NCBI GenBank assembly: GCA_029936175.1
Contig: JAPYUI010000011.1
Span: 7,783 to 48,441 of the forward strand
DNA from: Kiritimatiellia bacterium
GTDB taxonomy: Bacteria > Verrucomicrobiota > Kiritimatiellia > SS1-B-03-39 > UBA6053
DNA: 40,659 nucleotides
Direction of reading: 5' to 3'
Below are positions 15,046 through 23,370 of the stretch, piece by piece. Numbering within the stretch: the first letter of the stretch is position 1; every line of letters begins with the position of its first letter. The notes beneath the pieces were generated by a model. It searched no databases. It had not been told where the DNA came from and saw only the letters and a list, made by a program, of their open reading frames with translations. The position numbers and the translations under genes were made by a program.

Positions 15046-15893
15046 AGCTTGGTGTACACGCAAATTTTGACAAGGAACCGGCCACCGAGGTGCTCGCCCA
15101 CCTGGAAGTGGTTGCAGGGAAGCTGGGCATCCAGCTCGTGGCCTATGGCGACACCGCAGTTCATCTGCCCGCGGCCGAGCGGGTAGAGGAAGACGATTTT
15201 CCCGGTGCGATAGACCTGTTGATGGCGCTTGGAGGGGACGGGACCCTCCTGCGGGCGGTTCGCCAGTTGAACGGGGCGGGGGTCCCGGTGTTCGGGGTCA
15301 ACCTGGGCAAGCTGGGTTTCATGACCGCGACCGTGGATGAAGATTTGGTGGACACCCTGGCCTACCTGAATGCGGGAGACTTTACCGTTTCCGAGCGGAC
15401 CATGATCGAATGCCGGATCGGCGACCACGAGGAAACGCACCTTGCATTAAACGACGTTGTACTCAGTTGGGGGCCTTCCCCCAGCATTGCGCATATTCAC
15501 ATCTCGATCGATGATGTCCCGGTAACGACCTACACCTGCGACGGCTTGATCATTTCCACCCCGACCGGGTCGACCGGGCATTCACTGTCCGCCGGCGGCC
15601 CCATCGTACACCCGAATACGCCGGGTCTTGTACTGAACGTGATCTGCCCGCATACCATGAGTACCCGGCCGGTGGTGATTCCCGATAGTAGCCGGATCAA
15701 GGCGGCGATCTCGGACAACTCCAAGCAACTGATCCTCGCGGTGGATGGGGTGGAAACCGCGGAAATGAATCCGGGAGATGTATTGCATATCCAGAAGGCC
15801 GCAGTGGGTGCGCGCTTTGTTGAATTGCCCGGGTATGACTACTTCAAGGTGCTGCGGAACAAGTTGAACTGGCGCGGATCCAGTATTCATTGA
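15042..15893 (+). CDS. nadK: NAD kinase
   Basis: Phosphorylates NAD to NADP with ATP. The 283-residue protein has the GGDGT motif (LLMALGGDGTLLRAVR, about residues 61-76), ALNDVVLS in place of the common NE pair, and the family-typical CDGLIISTPTGSTGHSLSAGGPI, where TGH stands for the usual TAY. The ORF track begins at 15024, but the ATG at 15042 overlaps the tlyA stop as ATGA, has GGTGGAAG nine bases upstream and matches the family start (MKLGVHANF). Together with nadB this gives the window two NAD(P)-biosynthesis steps, in separate transcription units. Confidence 0.95.
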   Translation: MKLGVHANFDKEPATEVLAHLEVVAGKLGIQLVAYGDTAVHLPAAERVEEDDFPGAIDLLMALGGDGTLLRAVRQLNGAGVPVFGVNLGKLGFMTATVDEDLVDTLAYLNAGDFTVSERTMIECRIGDHEETHLALNDVVLSWGPSPSIAHIHISIDDVPVTTYTCDGLIISTPTGSTGHSLSAGGPIVHPNTPGLVLNVICPHTMSTRPVVIPDSSRIKAAISDNSKQLILAVDGVETAEMNPGDVLHIQKAAVGARFVELPGYDYFKVLRNKLNWRGSSIH

Positions 15894-15903
15894 CCGCGAT
15901 GCA

Positions 15904-15934
15904 GCGGGTGAAGGATCGGTTGTCCACCACCCGC
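15904..15934. terminator. Hairpin between convergent nadK and uppP
   Basis: GCGGGTG (15904-15910) and CACCCGC (15928-15934) form a perfect 7-bp GC-rich stem with a 17-base loop in the 51-bp gap between two convergent stops. It could serve both directions. There is no T-run beside it. Confidence 0.4.
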
Positions 15935-15944
15935 CTGGATTCAC

Positions 15945-16898
15945 CTAGGCCGGCAAGGTTCCCTTCATAAGCAGTGCGGCAACCACCAGTGCCAGGACGA
16001 TCCGGTAATAGCCGAAAATCGCCATGCCATGCTTGTTCAGGTAGGCCACCATCCACTTGACCGAAACGATCGCGGAGATCAAGGCCGTGAACATGCCGAT
16101 GCCCAGGCTGGTGGGACCGTAGATATCCAGCATCAAGCCGCCGTGCCTGAGCCCGTCATACGCGGTTGCGGCGCTCAGGGTTGCCATGCCGAGGATGAAA
16201 GAGAAGGTCACCGACTCGCGGAGTTTCAGCCCGACGAACAAGCCACCCAGGATCGTTACCAGGCTGCGACTGGTTCCCGGGCACATCGCGAGACATTGCA
16301 TGAGGCCGATCAGGAGTGCACCCTTCCAGCCCAGCTCGACCAGGGTCATCCCGGCATCGGATTCCCGTCGCGTCCTGTATCTGCGGTCGATGACCAGGAT
16401 GACCAGGCCCCAGCAGAACCAGGCACCCACGGTTGGCCAAAGGCCGAACAGGTACTCCTTGATCAGGTCGTTCAGGGCCAGGCCGATGCCGATGGCGGGG
16501 AGCATGCCGATGACGACATTGATCAGCAGTCGCCGCCCGTCCACGTCCCGGCCGAAGATGCCGAGCACCATGCTTTTTATATGCCCAAAGAAAATACCAA
16601 GCACCGCCAGAATCGCACCGAGCTGGATACAGATTGCAAAGGCGTCTGCGGCTTCCCTGGATGCTTCATCGTTAAAGCCGATACCCATTGAGCGTTGGGC
16701 GAGAATGATGTGCCCGGTGGAACTTACCGGGAGGTACTCGGTGAGGCCCTCGACAAGGCCGATGACCGCAGCCTGGAGCGCGTTCATCTCGGAGACGGGT
16801 GGCGAGGGGTGTACTTCGCCGTGCGCATCGGAGAACAGGCAGGAAGGTAAAATAAGTAAAAGGAGCAAGAGGCGATGACGAAGGCAAAACATGGTCAT
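15945..16898 (-). CDS. uppP: Undecaprenyl-diphosphatase (UppP/BacA) with N-terminal signal-like extension
   Basis: Integral membrane phosphatase that recycles undecaprenyl diphosphate for peptidoglycan and LPS synthesis. The active-site segments are present: LVEGLTEYLPVSSTGHIIL and CLAMCPGTSRSLVTILGGL, with about eight helices over 280 residues. The core family start would be the internal Met38 (MNALQAAVIGLVEG, position 16787). The ORF continues upstream for 37 residues that look like a signal sequence: MFCLRHRLLLLLLILPSC followed by a polar linker. LPSC resembles a lipobox except for Pro at -2. Neither start has a clear Shine-Dalgarno; I keep the long form because the extension is so strongly signal-like. 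It follows the SIS/CBS isomerase gene by 50 bp on the same strand. Confidence 0.93.
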   Translation of the reverse strand: MTMFCLRHRLLLLLLILPSCLFSDAHGEVHPSPPVSEMNALQAAVIGLVEGLTEYLPVSSTGHIILAQRSMGIGFNDEASREAADAFAICIQLGAILAVLGIFFGHIKSMVLGIFGRDVDGRRLLINVVIGMLPAIGIGLALNDLIKEYLFGLWPTVGAWFCWGLVILVIDRRYRTRRESDAGMTLVELGWKGALLIGLMQCLAMCPGTSRSLVTILGGLFVGLKLRESVTFSFILGMATLSAATAYDGLRHGGLMLDIYGPTSLGIGMFTALISAIVSVKWMVAYLNKHGMAIFGYYRIVLALVVAALLMKGTLPA

Positions 16899-16948
16899 GG
16901 ACGGGTCGAGATTGGGAATGCTTGAACAGGGTGCGGGGCACGCTCGAT

Positions 16949-17935
16949 TTACATCAGCTTCATCTTAGGCATGTCCTGGATATCCACCATGCCGACGAAT
17001 ACGCCGTTCGCATCGGTGATGATTAAGGTGTTGATCGCGTGTTTATCGAACACGCCCATGGCTTCGGTCGCGAGGTGGTCCTGGGTAAGGACGATCGGGT
17101 CTTCGGTCATGATATCCGCCACGAGAACACCGGAGGTTTCATCTGTGCGCGCCACCAGTCGCCGGATGTCGCCATCGGTGACGATGCCGACTACCAGGCC
17201 GTCATCGTCCACGACTGCTGCCGCCCCGCCGTGACACTCGCCAATCGCGACAACCGCCTGCTTGAAGGTGCCTTCGCGGTGCACGCGGGCGACCTGCTTG
17301 CCCTTGCGCATCAGGTCATTGATCCTGAGCAAGGAGTGCCCGATGGCGCCGCTTGGATGCAGCTTTGCGTAATCCTCCCGGCTAAAACCGCGGCGCTGGC
17401 TCAGTAGCATGGCGATGGCGTCACCCACTGCGAGGGTGACCAGGCTGCTGGTTGTGGGGGCAAGGTTGAAGGGGCAGGACTCCTTCTCCACCTTGATCGG
17501 GATGACGAAATCCGCGAGTATGGCGGTATCACTTTCCGGGCTGCCCGTGATGGCGACGATATGGGCCCCGGCGCGCTTGGCGAAGGGGAGCATATTCAGC
17601 AGTTCCAGGGTGACCCCGGAATAGCTGATCGCGAGTACCACGTCCCCCTCACGAACCATGCCGAGTCCCCCGTGAATCGCTTCGGAGGCATGCAGGGCAA
17701 ATGCCGGGGTGCCGGTACTGTTGAAGGTGGCGGCAATCTTGCAGCCGATATCGTGGCTCTTGCCCACGCCGGTAATGATAATGCGGTTACCTTGCGAGAT
17801 GCGTTCGTCGATGAGCTCCACGGCAGCTGCAAACGAATCATCCAGTTGATCCTGCAGTTGTCGGAGACCGGCGATGTCCGTTTCGATGAGCGCTTTGGCG
17901 GCGGCGATGTAGTCCATGTCGTTAAAAACAACCAT
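16949..17935 (-). CDS. kdsD: KpsF/GutQ-family arabinose-5-phosphate isomerase (SIS + two CBS domains)
   Basis: Interconverts ribulose 5-phosphate and arabinose 5-phosphate, the precursor of KDO in LPS. The 328-residue length is typical. The SIS domain (residues 40-180) has IITGVGKSHDIGCKIAATFNSTGTPA, HASEAIHGGLGM and ISYSGVTLELL. The segment LHPSGAIG follows, and then two CBS domains (about 205-325) with VVGIVTDGDIRR and FVGMVDIQDM. The usual HGDLG of the active-site region reads HGGLG here. Gene symbol by family; kpsF and gutQ paralogues cannot be separated on sequence alone. No clear Shine-Dalgarno precedes the ATG. Its presence supports an LPS-type outer membrane. Confidence 0.9.
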   Translation of the reverse strand: MVVFNDMDYIAAAKALIETDIAGLRQLQDQLDDSFAAAVELIDERISQGNRIIITGVGKSHDIGCKIAATFNSTGTPAFALHASEAIHGGLGMVREGDVVLAISYSGVTLELLNMLPFAKRAGAHIVAITGSPESDTAILADFVIPIKVEKESCPFNLAPTTSSLVTLAVGDAIAMLLSQRRGFSREDYAKLHPSGAIGHSLLRINDLMRKGKQVARVHREGTFKQAVVAIGECHGGAAAVVDDDGLVVGIVTDGDIRRLVARTDETSGVLVADIMTEDPIVLTQDHLATEAMGVFDKHAINTLIITDANGVFVGMVDIQDMPKMKLM

Positions 17936-17974
17936 CTGACAAGAAAGCGGGGATCAATGCAAGATTCTAAAGGC

Positions 17975-18002
17975 TTGAACTCGGGTCTCAATCGTCCATG
18001 AT
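17975..18002 (+). promoter_or_regulatory. Candidate promoter of the TRAP binding-protein gene
   Basis: TTGAAC (17975-17980) and CATGAT (17997-18002) are spaced by 16 bp, each matching four of six consensus bases, 25 bp before the dctP ATG. A strong Shine-Dalgarno GGAGG (18017-18021) follows, five bases before the start codon. Confidence 0.3.
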
Positions 18003-18026
18003 CACCCCCATTAATCGGAGGTCCTT

Positions 18027-19130
18027 ATGAAACGTCGCGAGTTTGTCACGAAGGCAGGAATCACCACGGCGGCTGTAGCAGCCGTAAACGGATGCGGATC
18101 GAAATCGGTCGAGGGGCCGAATGTGCAGACCCGGAAAACGGTCCGTTGGGATCTGGCTTCCAGTTTTCCCAAATCCCTGGACACGATTTTTGCCGCAGCG
18201 GAGGTCTTGTCCCGGCGCGTGGAGCAACTGAGCGGAGGGAAGTTCCAGATACGGGTCTACCAGTCCGGAGAGAAAGTCCCGGGAAACCAGGTCCTGGACG
18301 AGGTGCGCAATGGCGGAAGTGAGTGCGGGCACAGCGCGAGCTACTATTTCATCGGCAAGAACCCGACCCTGGCCTTTGACACGGCCGTGCCTTTTGGCCT
18401 GAACGCACGGCAACAGAATGCCTGGCTGGGCAGTGCTGGTGGCCTGGAACTCATGCGCGAGGTCTTCTCTGATTTTAACATCATCAATTTCCCCGGGGGG
18501 AATACCGGCGTGCAGATGGGTGGATGGTTTCGTCGCGAAATTGCTTCACTGCAGGATATGAAGGGCCTGGTCATGCGCATTCCCGGGCAGGGAGGCGAGA
18601 TTATCAACCGCATTGGTGGCCAGGCCACCGCGATTCCGGGGGGTGATATTTTCCCGGCGCTGGAAAAGGGTACGATCGACGCGACCGAATGGGTGGGTCC
18701 CTACGATGACATGAAGCTTGGCTTTCACAAGATTGCCAAGAACTACTATTACCCCGGCTGGTGGGAACCCGGTCCCACCTTGAGTTTCTATGTGAATAAG
18801 GACGCCTGGGGTCGGTTGCCCGCGGATTACCAGGCAGCCTTCGAAGTGGCGACTGCGGAGGCCAACCTGGGCATGATGATGGATTACGACGCCAAGAATC
18901 CGGGTGCTTTCAAGGAACTGCGTGCGATGCCTGACGTGAAGGTCTTGCCATTCCCGGAGGACATGATGGTTGCGGCAAACAAAGAAGCCAAAGACCTGAT
19001 GCAGGAGAAGGTCGCCGCGGATGCCGGCTTCAAGAAGGTATACGACCATTGGAATGCCTACCGGGTCGAGTCGTCGGCGTGGTTGTCGACCGCGGAAATG
19101 ACCTACGCGAATTTTGCGTACCGGTCGTAG
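18027..19130 (+). CDS. dctP: TRAP transporter substrate-binding protein (DctP family)
   Basis: A 367-residue periplasmic solute-binding protein. The N-terminus reads MKRREFVTKAG, a Tat-like RR start, followed by AAVNGCGSK, a possible lipobox with Cys23. The mature part has the DctP fold: WDLASSFPKSLDTIFAAAEVLSRRVEQLSGGKFQIRVYQSGE, the carboxylate-binding-region MRIPGQGGEIINRIGGQATAIPGGDIFPALEKGTIDATEWVGPYDD, and YYPGWWEPGPTLSFYVN. This resembles the TakP/2-oxoacid-type branch, but the ligand is not certain. It has one of the best ribosome-binding sites in the window (GGAGG). It is unusual that the gene faces its permease genes, which lie on the opposite strand. Confidence 0.92.
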   Translation: MKRREFVTKAGITTAAVAAVNGCGSKSVEGPNVQTRKTVRWDLASSFPKSLDTIFAAAEVLSRRVEQLSGGKFQIRVYQSGEKVPGNQVLDEVRNGGSECGHSASYYFIGKNPTLAFDTAVPFGLNARQQNAWLGSAGGLELMREVFSDFNIINFPGGNTGVQMGGWFRREIASLQDMKGLVMRIPGQGGEIINRIGGQATAIPGGDIFPALEKGTIDATEWVGPYDDMKLGFHKIAKNYYYPGWWEPGPTLSFYVNKDAWGRLPADYQAAFEVATAEANLGMMMDYDAKNPGAFKELRAMPDVKVLPFPEDMMVAANKEAKDLMQEKVAADAGFKKVYDHWNAYRVESSAWLSTAEMTYANFAYRS

Positions 19131-19186
19131 CCCGGCGACAGGTAGAGGGGCCCGGGACACGAAAGGAGCTGCGGCTGCCTTGCCCG

Positions 19187-19202
19187 CGGCCAGGCTTGGC
19201 CG
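19187..19202. terminator. Short hairpin between convergent dctP and dctM
   Basis: CGGCCA-GGCT-TGGCCG is a perfect 6-bp stem with a four-base loop, one base from the dctM stop. It has no T-run. The 73-bp gap it lies in separates two convergent genes. Confidence 0.3.
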
Positions 19203-19203
19203 G

Positions 19204-20529
19204 TCAATGGACCAGCCAGAGCACGGTCTCAGGGAAAGCGATGACCACGAGAAGCCCGATCAACTGGATCACGATGAAAGGCAGCACCCCGCGATAAATA
19301 TGGGTGGTCTTGACCCCCGGCGGGCAAACGCCCTTGAGATAAAACAGGGAGAAGCCAAAGGGCGGCGTGAGGAAGGAGGTCTGGAGGTTCATCGCCACCA
19401 TCACGCCGAACCAGACGGGATCCACGCCAAACTGATCCTTGAAGACGGGGCCGAGGAGGGGAACGACGATGAAGGCGATCTCAAAGAAGTCGATAAAGAA
19501 GCCGAGGATGAAGATGGTCAGGTTGGCCACGACCAGGGCGCCGATCAGGCCCCCGGGCAAGTTGGTGAGAATGCCCTCGATCCAGAGGTCGCCGCCGAAC
19601 TTGCGGAAGACGAGCGCAAAGGCCGTGGAGCCGATGAGCAGGAAAATCACCATGCAGGTCAGGCGGGAGGTCGCCTCGGTCGTTTCTTTAAGCGTCCCCC
19701 AGTTCAGGCGCTTGTTGGTTGCAGCCAGGCCGATGGCCCCGATGGCCCCAAAGGCCCCGGCGTCGGTCGGCGTCGCGAATCCCGCGAAAATGCTGCCGAG
19801 CACGAGCAGGATCAGGACCAGGGGGGGCATGAGCACGAGGAGTACCCGGCGTGCGAGCACCTTCTTCGGCATGTCGCGTTCCTCGAGGGGCAGGGCCGGG
19901 GCCAGCTCAGGTTTGAGCGCCGCGATGACCCCGACGTAGAGTGCGAAGCAGCAGGCAAGGATGACCCCGGGTACGAGTGCTCCCCTGAACAGGTCGGTGA
20001 CCGAGGTACCGAGTTGGTCCGCGAGCACGATCAGGACGATGCTGGGCGGAATGATCTGACCGAGGGTTCCGGAGGCCGCGATGACCCCGGTCGCGAGTTC
20101 CTTCTGGTAGCCGTAGCGCAGCATGACCGGGAGTGAAATCATCCCCATCGCCACGACCGAGGCACCGACCACCCCGGTTGCCGCCGCGAGCAGGGCCCCC
20201 ACGAAGACGACCGCCATGGCCAGTCCGCCGCGGACCGGCCCGAAGAGTTGCCCGATGGTCTGCAGAAGATCCTCCGCGAGCTTGGACTTCTCCAGCGTGG
20301 TACCCATGAAGATGAAGTAGGGGATGGCGAGCAATACCCCGTTATCCATGATCCCGAAAATCCGGTTGGGCATCGAGTTGAGGAAGTGAAAGTCGAAAAA
20401 CCCCATGCCGACGCCGATCGCGGCGAAGATGATGGAGGTGCCGCCGAGCGAGAAAGCCACGGGATAGCCGCAGAAGATAAAGCACAGGACCATGCCGAAC
20501 ATAATCGGTGCCATGACCTGTGGATCCAT
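19204..20529 (-). CDS. dctM: TRAP transporter large permease (DctM family)
   Basis: A 441-residue membrane protein with about 12 helices, the sodium-coupled channel subunit of a TRAP transporter. Family-typical stretches are PYFIFMGTTLEKSKLAEDLL, GALLAAATGVVGASVVAMG, SGTLGQIIPPSIVLIVLADQ, GFATPTDAGAFGAIGA and MNLQTSFLTPPFGFSLFYLKGV. The start at 20529 (MDPQVMAPIMFG) is chosen over the track's 20580 because GAGGAAG lies just upstream and the dctQ stop ends one base before it; the longer version would overlap dctQ by 50 bases. It is the last gene of a minus-strand run: NDK-like, rsmB-like, dctQ, dctM. Confidence 0.93.
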   Translation of the reverse strand: MDPQVMAPIMFGMVLCFIFCGYPVAFSLGGTSIIFAAIGVGMGFFDFHFLNSMPNRIFGIMDNGVLLAIPYFIFMGTTLEKSKLAEDLLQTIGQLFGPVRGGLAMAVVFVGALLAAATGVVGASVVAMGMISLPVMLRYGYQKELATGVIAASGTLGQIIPPSIVLIVLADQLGTSVTDLFRGALVPGVILACCFALYVGVIAALKPELAPALPLEERDMPKKVLARRVLLVLMPPLVLILLVLGSIFAGFATPTDAGAFGAIGAIGLAATNKRLNWGTLKETTEATSRLTCMVIFLLIGSTAFALVFRKFGGDLWIEGILTNLPGGLIGALVVANLTIFILGFFIDFFEIAFIVVPLLGPVFKDQFGVDPVWFGVMVAMNLQTSFLTPPFGFSLFYLKGVCPPGVKTTHIYRGVLPFIVIQLIGLLVVIAFPETVLWLVH

Positions 20530-20530
20530 C

Positions 20531-21067
20531 CTAGGCCGCTTCCTCGGGCCCATCCATGGGCTGGTCGCGAATGATCGCAATGGACTTCAGGATTTCAGAC
20601 AGGCCTTGGAGCATCAACAGGACAAAAGCGACCGGGATCACGGTTTTCAGCGGGTAGCGCAGCAGGCCTCCCGGATCCGAAGAGATTTCCCGGTCTGCCC
20701 AGGAATCACCCACGAAGTCGAGCGAGGTCCAGAAGCACACCGCGGCCAGCGGCATCAGAAAACAAAGCGCCCCGAGCAGGTTGATCCACGCGCGCTTTTT
20801 CGGTGACAGTCGATCGTAGAGGATGTCGACGCGCACGTGTGCATCGTTCCGCAGGTTGTACGCAGCCACGAACAGGAAGATGATGCTGAACAGGTACCAC
20901 TGCATCTCCAGCAGGGCGTTGGAGGTAATGCTCCAGCCGAAATGCTGCCCCAGCTTGCGCCCGATCGCGTTGTAGGTTCCGATGAAGACCATAACCAGCA
21001 TCAACCAGAACGTGCACCGGGCAACCCCGGTGTTCATTCGGTCGATGAACCGGACCAGCTTCTTCAT
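20531..21067 (-). CDS. dctQ: TRAP transporter small permease (DctQ family)
   Basis: A 178-residue protein with four membrane helices: CTFWLMLVMVFIGTYNAIG, YLFSIIFLFVAAYNLR, LLGALCFLMPLAAVCFW and TVIPVAFVLLMLQGLSEIL. The conserved DAHVRVDILYDRLSPKKRAWINLLG loop is typical of DctQ. It works with DctM. Its ATG overlaps the stop of the RNA methyltransferase gene as ATGA, so translation of the two is probably coupled. The C-terminus ends two bases before the dctM start. Confidence 0.92.
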   Translation of the reverse strand: MKKLVRFIDRMNTGVARCTFWLMLVMVFIGTYNAIGRKLGQHFGWSITSNALLEMQWYLFSIIFLFVAAYNLRNDAHVRVDILYDRLSPKKRAWINLLGALCFLMPLAAVCFWTSLDFVGDSWADREISSDPGGLLRYPLKTVIPVAFVLLMLQGLSEILKSIAIIRDQPMDGPEEAA

Positions 21068-22338
21068 GTCGGATCGTTCGTGTTGATCATGCGTGCGATG
21101 AACATGGCATCGCCGTCCATGTCATCGGGCAGGAGCCAGAGTGGGTCGTCCGTCGTTTCACCGGTAGCCGGGTTGACCAGCGCCTGCAGTTTGAAGTGTG
21201 GATGATTATCCAGGAACGCATCGATCATGTCGTGGGTTTCATCATGCGTCAACGTGCACACCGAGTAGACCAGCGCCCCGCCGGGCTTGACCCTCGTGGA
21301 AGCGCATTCGAGAATCTTCTGCTGGGCGATGAGTACCTTCTGGAGTTGTGCTTCACCCGTGCGCCACCGGGCATCCGCATTGCGACCCCAGGTGCCGATC
21401 CCGGTGCAGGGGGCATCGATCAATACCCCGTCGAATTGGATGCCGAGCGGTTCGTCGTGAATGACATCGACCAGCCGCATGTTGATTTTCCCCCCCTTGT
21501 AGGGTTTCACGCGCCGGCTCAGTTCGTCCATGATGGACAGGCGACAATCGCTCGCCATGATTTGCCCGGTCTTTACCAGGTCGGCCAGGTGAATGCTCTT
21601 GCCACCTGAACCCGCGCAGCAGTCCCACCAGTGCTCGTCGTCCCTGGGGTCGCATACATGGCCCACGCATTGTGATGACAGGTTTTGTAGTTCAAACAGG
21701 TGGCTCAGCTTTTGCCGCAGGCGGGTGACCGCCGTGCGGTCGTAGGTACAGATCGCATGGGGCAGGAGGGGGTGAATCGTGTAGGCCGCCTTTTCATTGT
21801 CCAGTGCGCCGAGTAACTTCTGGTGCGTTTCGGGCCGGCTACGCAGCCAGATCGCCCCGTGGTGTTGCAGGCCCGTCAACCGCTGGTGCTCCCGCACATG
21901 CTGGCTTACCCAGTCCGGGAAGGCGTCTGCGATCGTGGGCGGCTTGTCCATGTGAAACATGGCCTGGATGCGCTGGCCCTTGGCCGCGAGGGAAAGGGAG
22001 CCCATCGGTTCCGGTTCCTTGAGCGGCTTTTTCAGGTCCTGCACCATGGCCTGCAGCGCGGGGTGCCATTCGGGGGCATCCAGCAAGCCGGCCACGGCAC
22101 AGCGACGCATCCATTCGCTGCGTTCGGCATCCTTGATCCACCCGCGCCAGCGGAACCAGGAGTAGACCAGGTCCGTATAGAAGCGGCGGTCGCGTGAACC
22201 GTACTTCTTGTGCTTGCGGAAAAAAACGCGCAGGACGTCATCGGCCGCGTGGTGGTGCTCAACGACTTCATCGTCAACGTATTTGACCAGCTTGACCGCG
22301 GCGGCGGCCTGGGTGTGGGTGTATTTTGGTAAGTCCAT
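21064..22338 (-). CDS. RsmB/NOP-family RNA (cytosine-5) methyltransferase
   Basis: A 424-residue SAM-dependent m5C methyltransferase. The N-terminal helical region (1-150) is of the NusB/RsmB kind and includes RKHKKYGSRDRRF. The catalytic domain has motif I DCCAGSGGKS (239-248), motif IV DAPCTGIGTWGRNADARWR with Cys311, and motif VI YSVCTLT with Cys361; this two-cysteine arrangement is required in the family. E. coli RsmB modifies C967 of 16S rRNA, but the exact target here (RsmB, RsmF or other) cannot be fixed, so no symbol is given. It is followed 4 bases in overlap by dctQ and preceded by the NDK-like gene with a 24-bp gap, an unusual setting for an rRNA enzyme. Confidence 0.9.
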   Translation of the reverse strand: MDLPKYTHTQAAAAVKLVKYVDDEVVEHHHAADDVLRVFFRKHKKYGSRDRRFYTDLVYSWFRWRGWIKDAERSEWMRRCAVAGLLDAPEWHPALQAMVQDLKKPLKEPEPMGSLSLAAKGQRIQAMFHMDKPPTIADAFPDWVSQHVREHQRLTGLQHHGAIWLRSRPETHQKLLGALDNEKAAYTIHPLLPHAICTYDRTAVTRLRQKLSHLFELQNLSSQCVGHVCDPRDDEHWWDCCAGSGGKSIHLADLVKTGQIMASDCRLSIMDELSRRVKPYKGGKINMRLVDVIHDEPLGIQFDGVLIDAPCTGIGTWGRNADARWRTGEAQLQKVLIAQQKILECASTRVKPGGALVYSVCTLTHDETHDMIDAFLDNHPHFKLQALVNPATGETTDDPLWLLPDDMDGDAMFIARMINTNDPT

Positions 22339-22362
22339 GTGGAGAGGGTGTTTCGTTCCGGG

Positions 22363-23370
22363 TCAGGCCGTGAGGCCGGCCTCAAGTTTTTTCAGGGCCT
22401 CTGCGGCATCCAGTTCCTCGGTGAGGTCGAAGGTCGAGACCTGTTCGCCGTCAATGTCCAATAGAACGTTCTGTGCGAGTTGTTCGATCTGTGGGGCTCC
22501 CGGTCCCTGCGCGAGCAGGCGTCCGAAGCTGGTGTCCGCGTGTACAAGCGGCCGGTCTTCATCGGAAAAGAAGCGGACGATTTCTACCATGCCTTCCAGG
22601 GCACCGGCGGAGAGGTGAATCCCGTTGGTTCCCGGCCCGACGCTTTTCAGGCCGATGGCGTCTGCATTTTCCATCAAGCGATTGCGGATCGATCCGGCTT
22701 CGGCGTTCAGCGGATTCGTCGCGCCGGTTAATTTACTGCGCAGGTCACGCCAGGGGGTCCTGGAGCGCCCTTCAATGGCGATGATGCCGTTACCCGGGGT
22801 GGTATAGGGGACCAGCTGGTAGGGATGAAAAGGATTCAAAATAATATAGGACCTGGAAAGCACGTCCAGGGTGAGTCCATAGGTTCCTCCACCGAGTTTC
22901 TCTGTGCCGAAACTGTCGTTGATGCTGGTCAGGGCCAGCGCTGTGAAGGCGGGCTCCTGGTCGAGGAACTGGTGCGCACCGAGGACCCTCGCCCCCCGGG
23001 CCAGGTCCTTTTCATAGATGGTGGCCAGCTTGGCCCTGGCTCCGTCGGAAATCGCATCATGGCCCTGGGTGGAGATCTGGTTGATCACCCCGTAGTGCGC
23101 ATGCATGATGCGCTTCTCGGCCAGGTAGTCGCCGTTCAGCACGCGAATGGCCCCGATATCCACGCTCCAGCGCTCCAGTTCCTCCCTAACGATGCCGATG
23201 ACGGCATTCATATCGAGCCCGTTTGCGAGGTCGGTAACCTCCGGCTTGAGGAAGAGCACGAACTGGTGGATGGCCGGGTCGGCATCTTGGTCATAGGGCC
23301 GGACCCAGGTGGCGGCGGGACCGGATTGAGCGGTCGTCTCATCAAATGCACGGCGAATGGCGTCAATCAT
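22363..23370 (-). CDS. Divergent nucleoside-diphosphate-kinase-fold protein with a large insertion
   Basis: The 335-residue protein carries NDK landmarks in the right order but spread out. QFVLFLKPEVTD (36-47) matches the N-terminal 'KPD' strand. LTGATNPLNAEAGSIRNRL (214-232) matches the GATNPxxAxPGTIR segment. NGIHLSAGALEG (249-260) matches the NxVHGSDS active site, with Asn249 and His252 retained. VRFFSDED closes the domain, as in NDK. Between the first strand and GATNP there are about 170 residues, against some 75 in ordinary NDKs (about 140-150 residues in total), so an insertion of roughly 90 residues is present, including FGTEKLGGGTYGLTLD. A C-terminal extension of 60 residues follows. 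Enzyme activity is possible but unproven. It leads the rsmB-dctQ-dctM run. Confidence 0.7.
   Translation of the reverse strand: MIDAIRRAFDETTAQSGPAATWVRPYDQDADPAIHQFVLFLKPEVTDLANGLDMNAVIGIVREELERWSVDIGAIRVLNGDYLAEKRIMHAHYGVINQISTQGHDAISDGARAKLATIYEKDLARGARVLGAHQFLDQEPAFTALALTSINDSFGTEKLGGGTYGLTLDVLSRSYIILNPFHPYQLVPYTTPGNGIIAIEGRSRTPWRDLRSKLTGATNPLNAEAGSIRNRLMENADAIGLKSVGPGTNGIHLSAGALEGMVEIVRFFSDEDRPLVHADTSFGRLLAQGPGAPQIEQLAQNVLLDIDGEQVSTFDLTEELDAAEALKKLEAGLTA

Noticed and set aside
13284-15440. 718-codon minus-strand ORF opposite htrA and tlyA
   Set aside because: It is antisense to two well-identified genes, has no recognisable domain, and its composition (rich in Arg, His, Gly, Pro) is typical of GC-rich shadow frames.
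19114-20136. 340-codon plus-strand ORF overlapping the dctP end and opposite dctM
   Set aside because: Charged, low-complexity translation complementary to membrane-helix codons; dctM on the other strand is certain.
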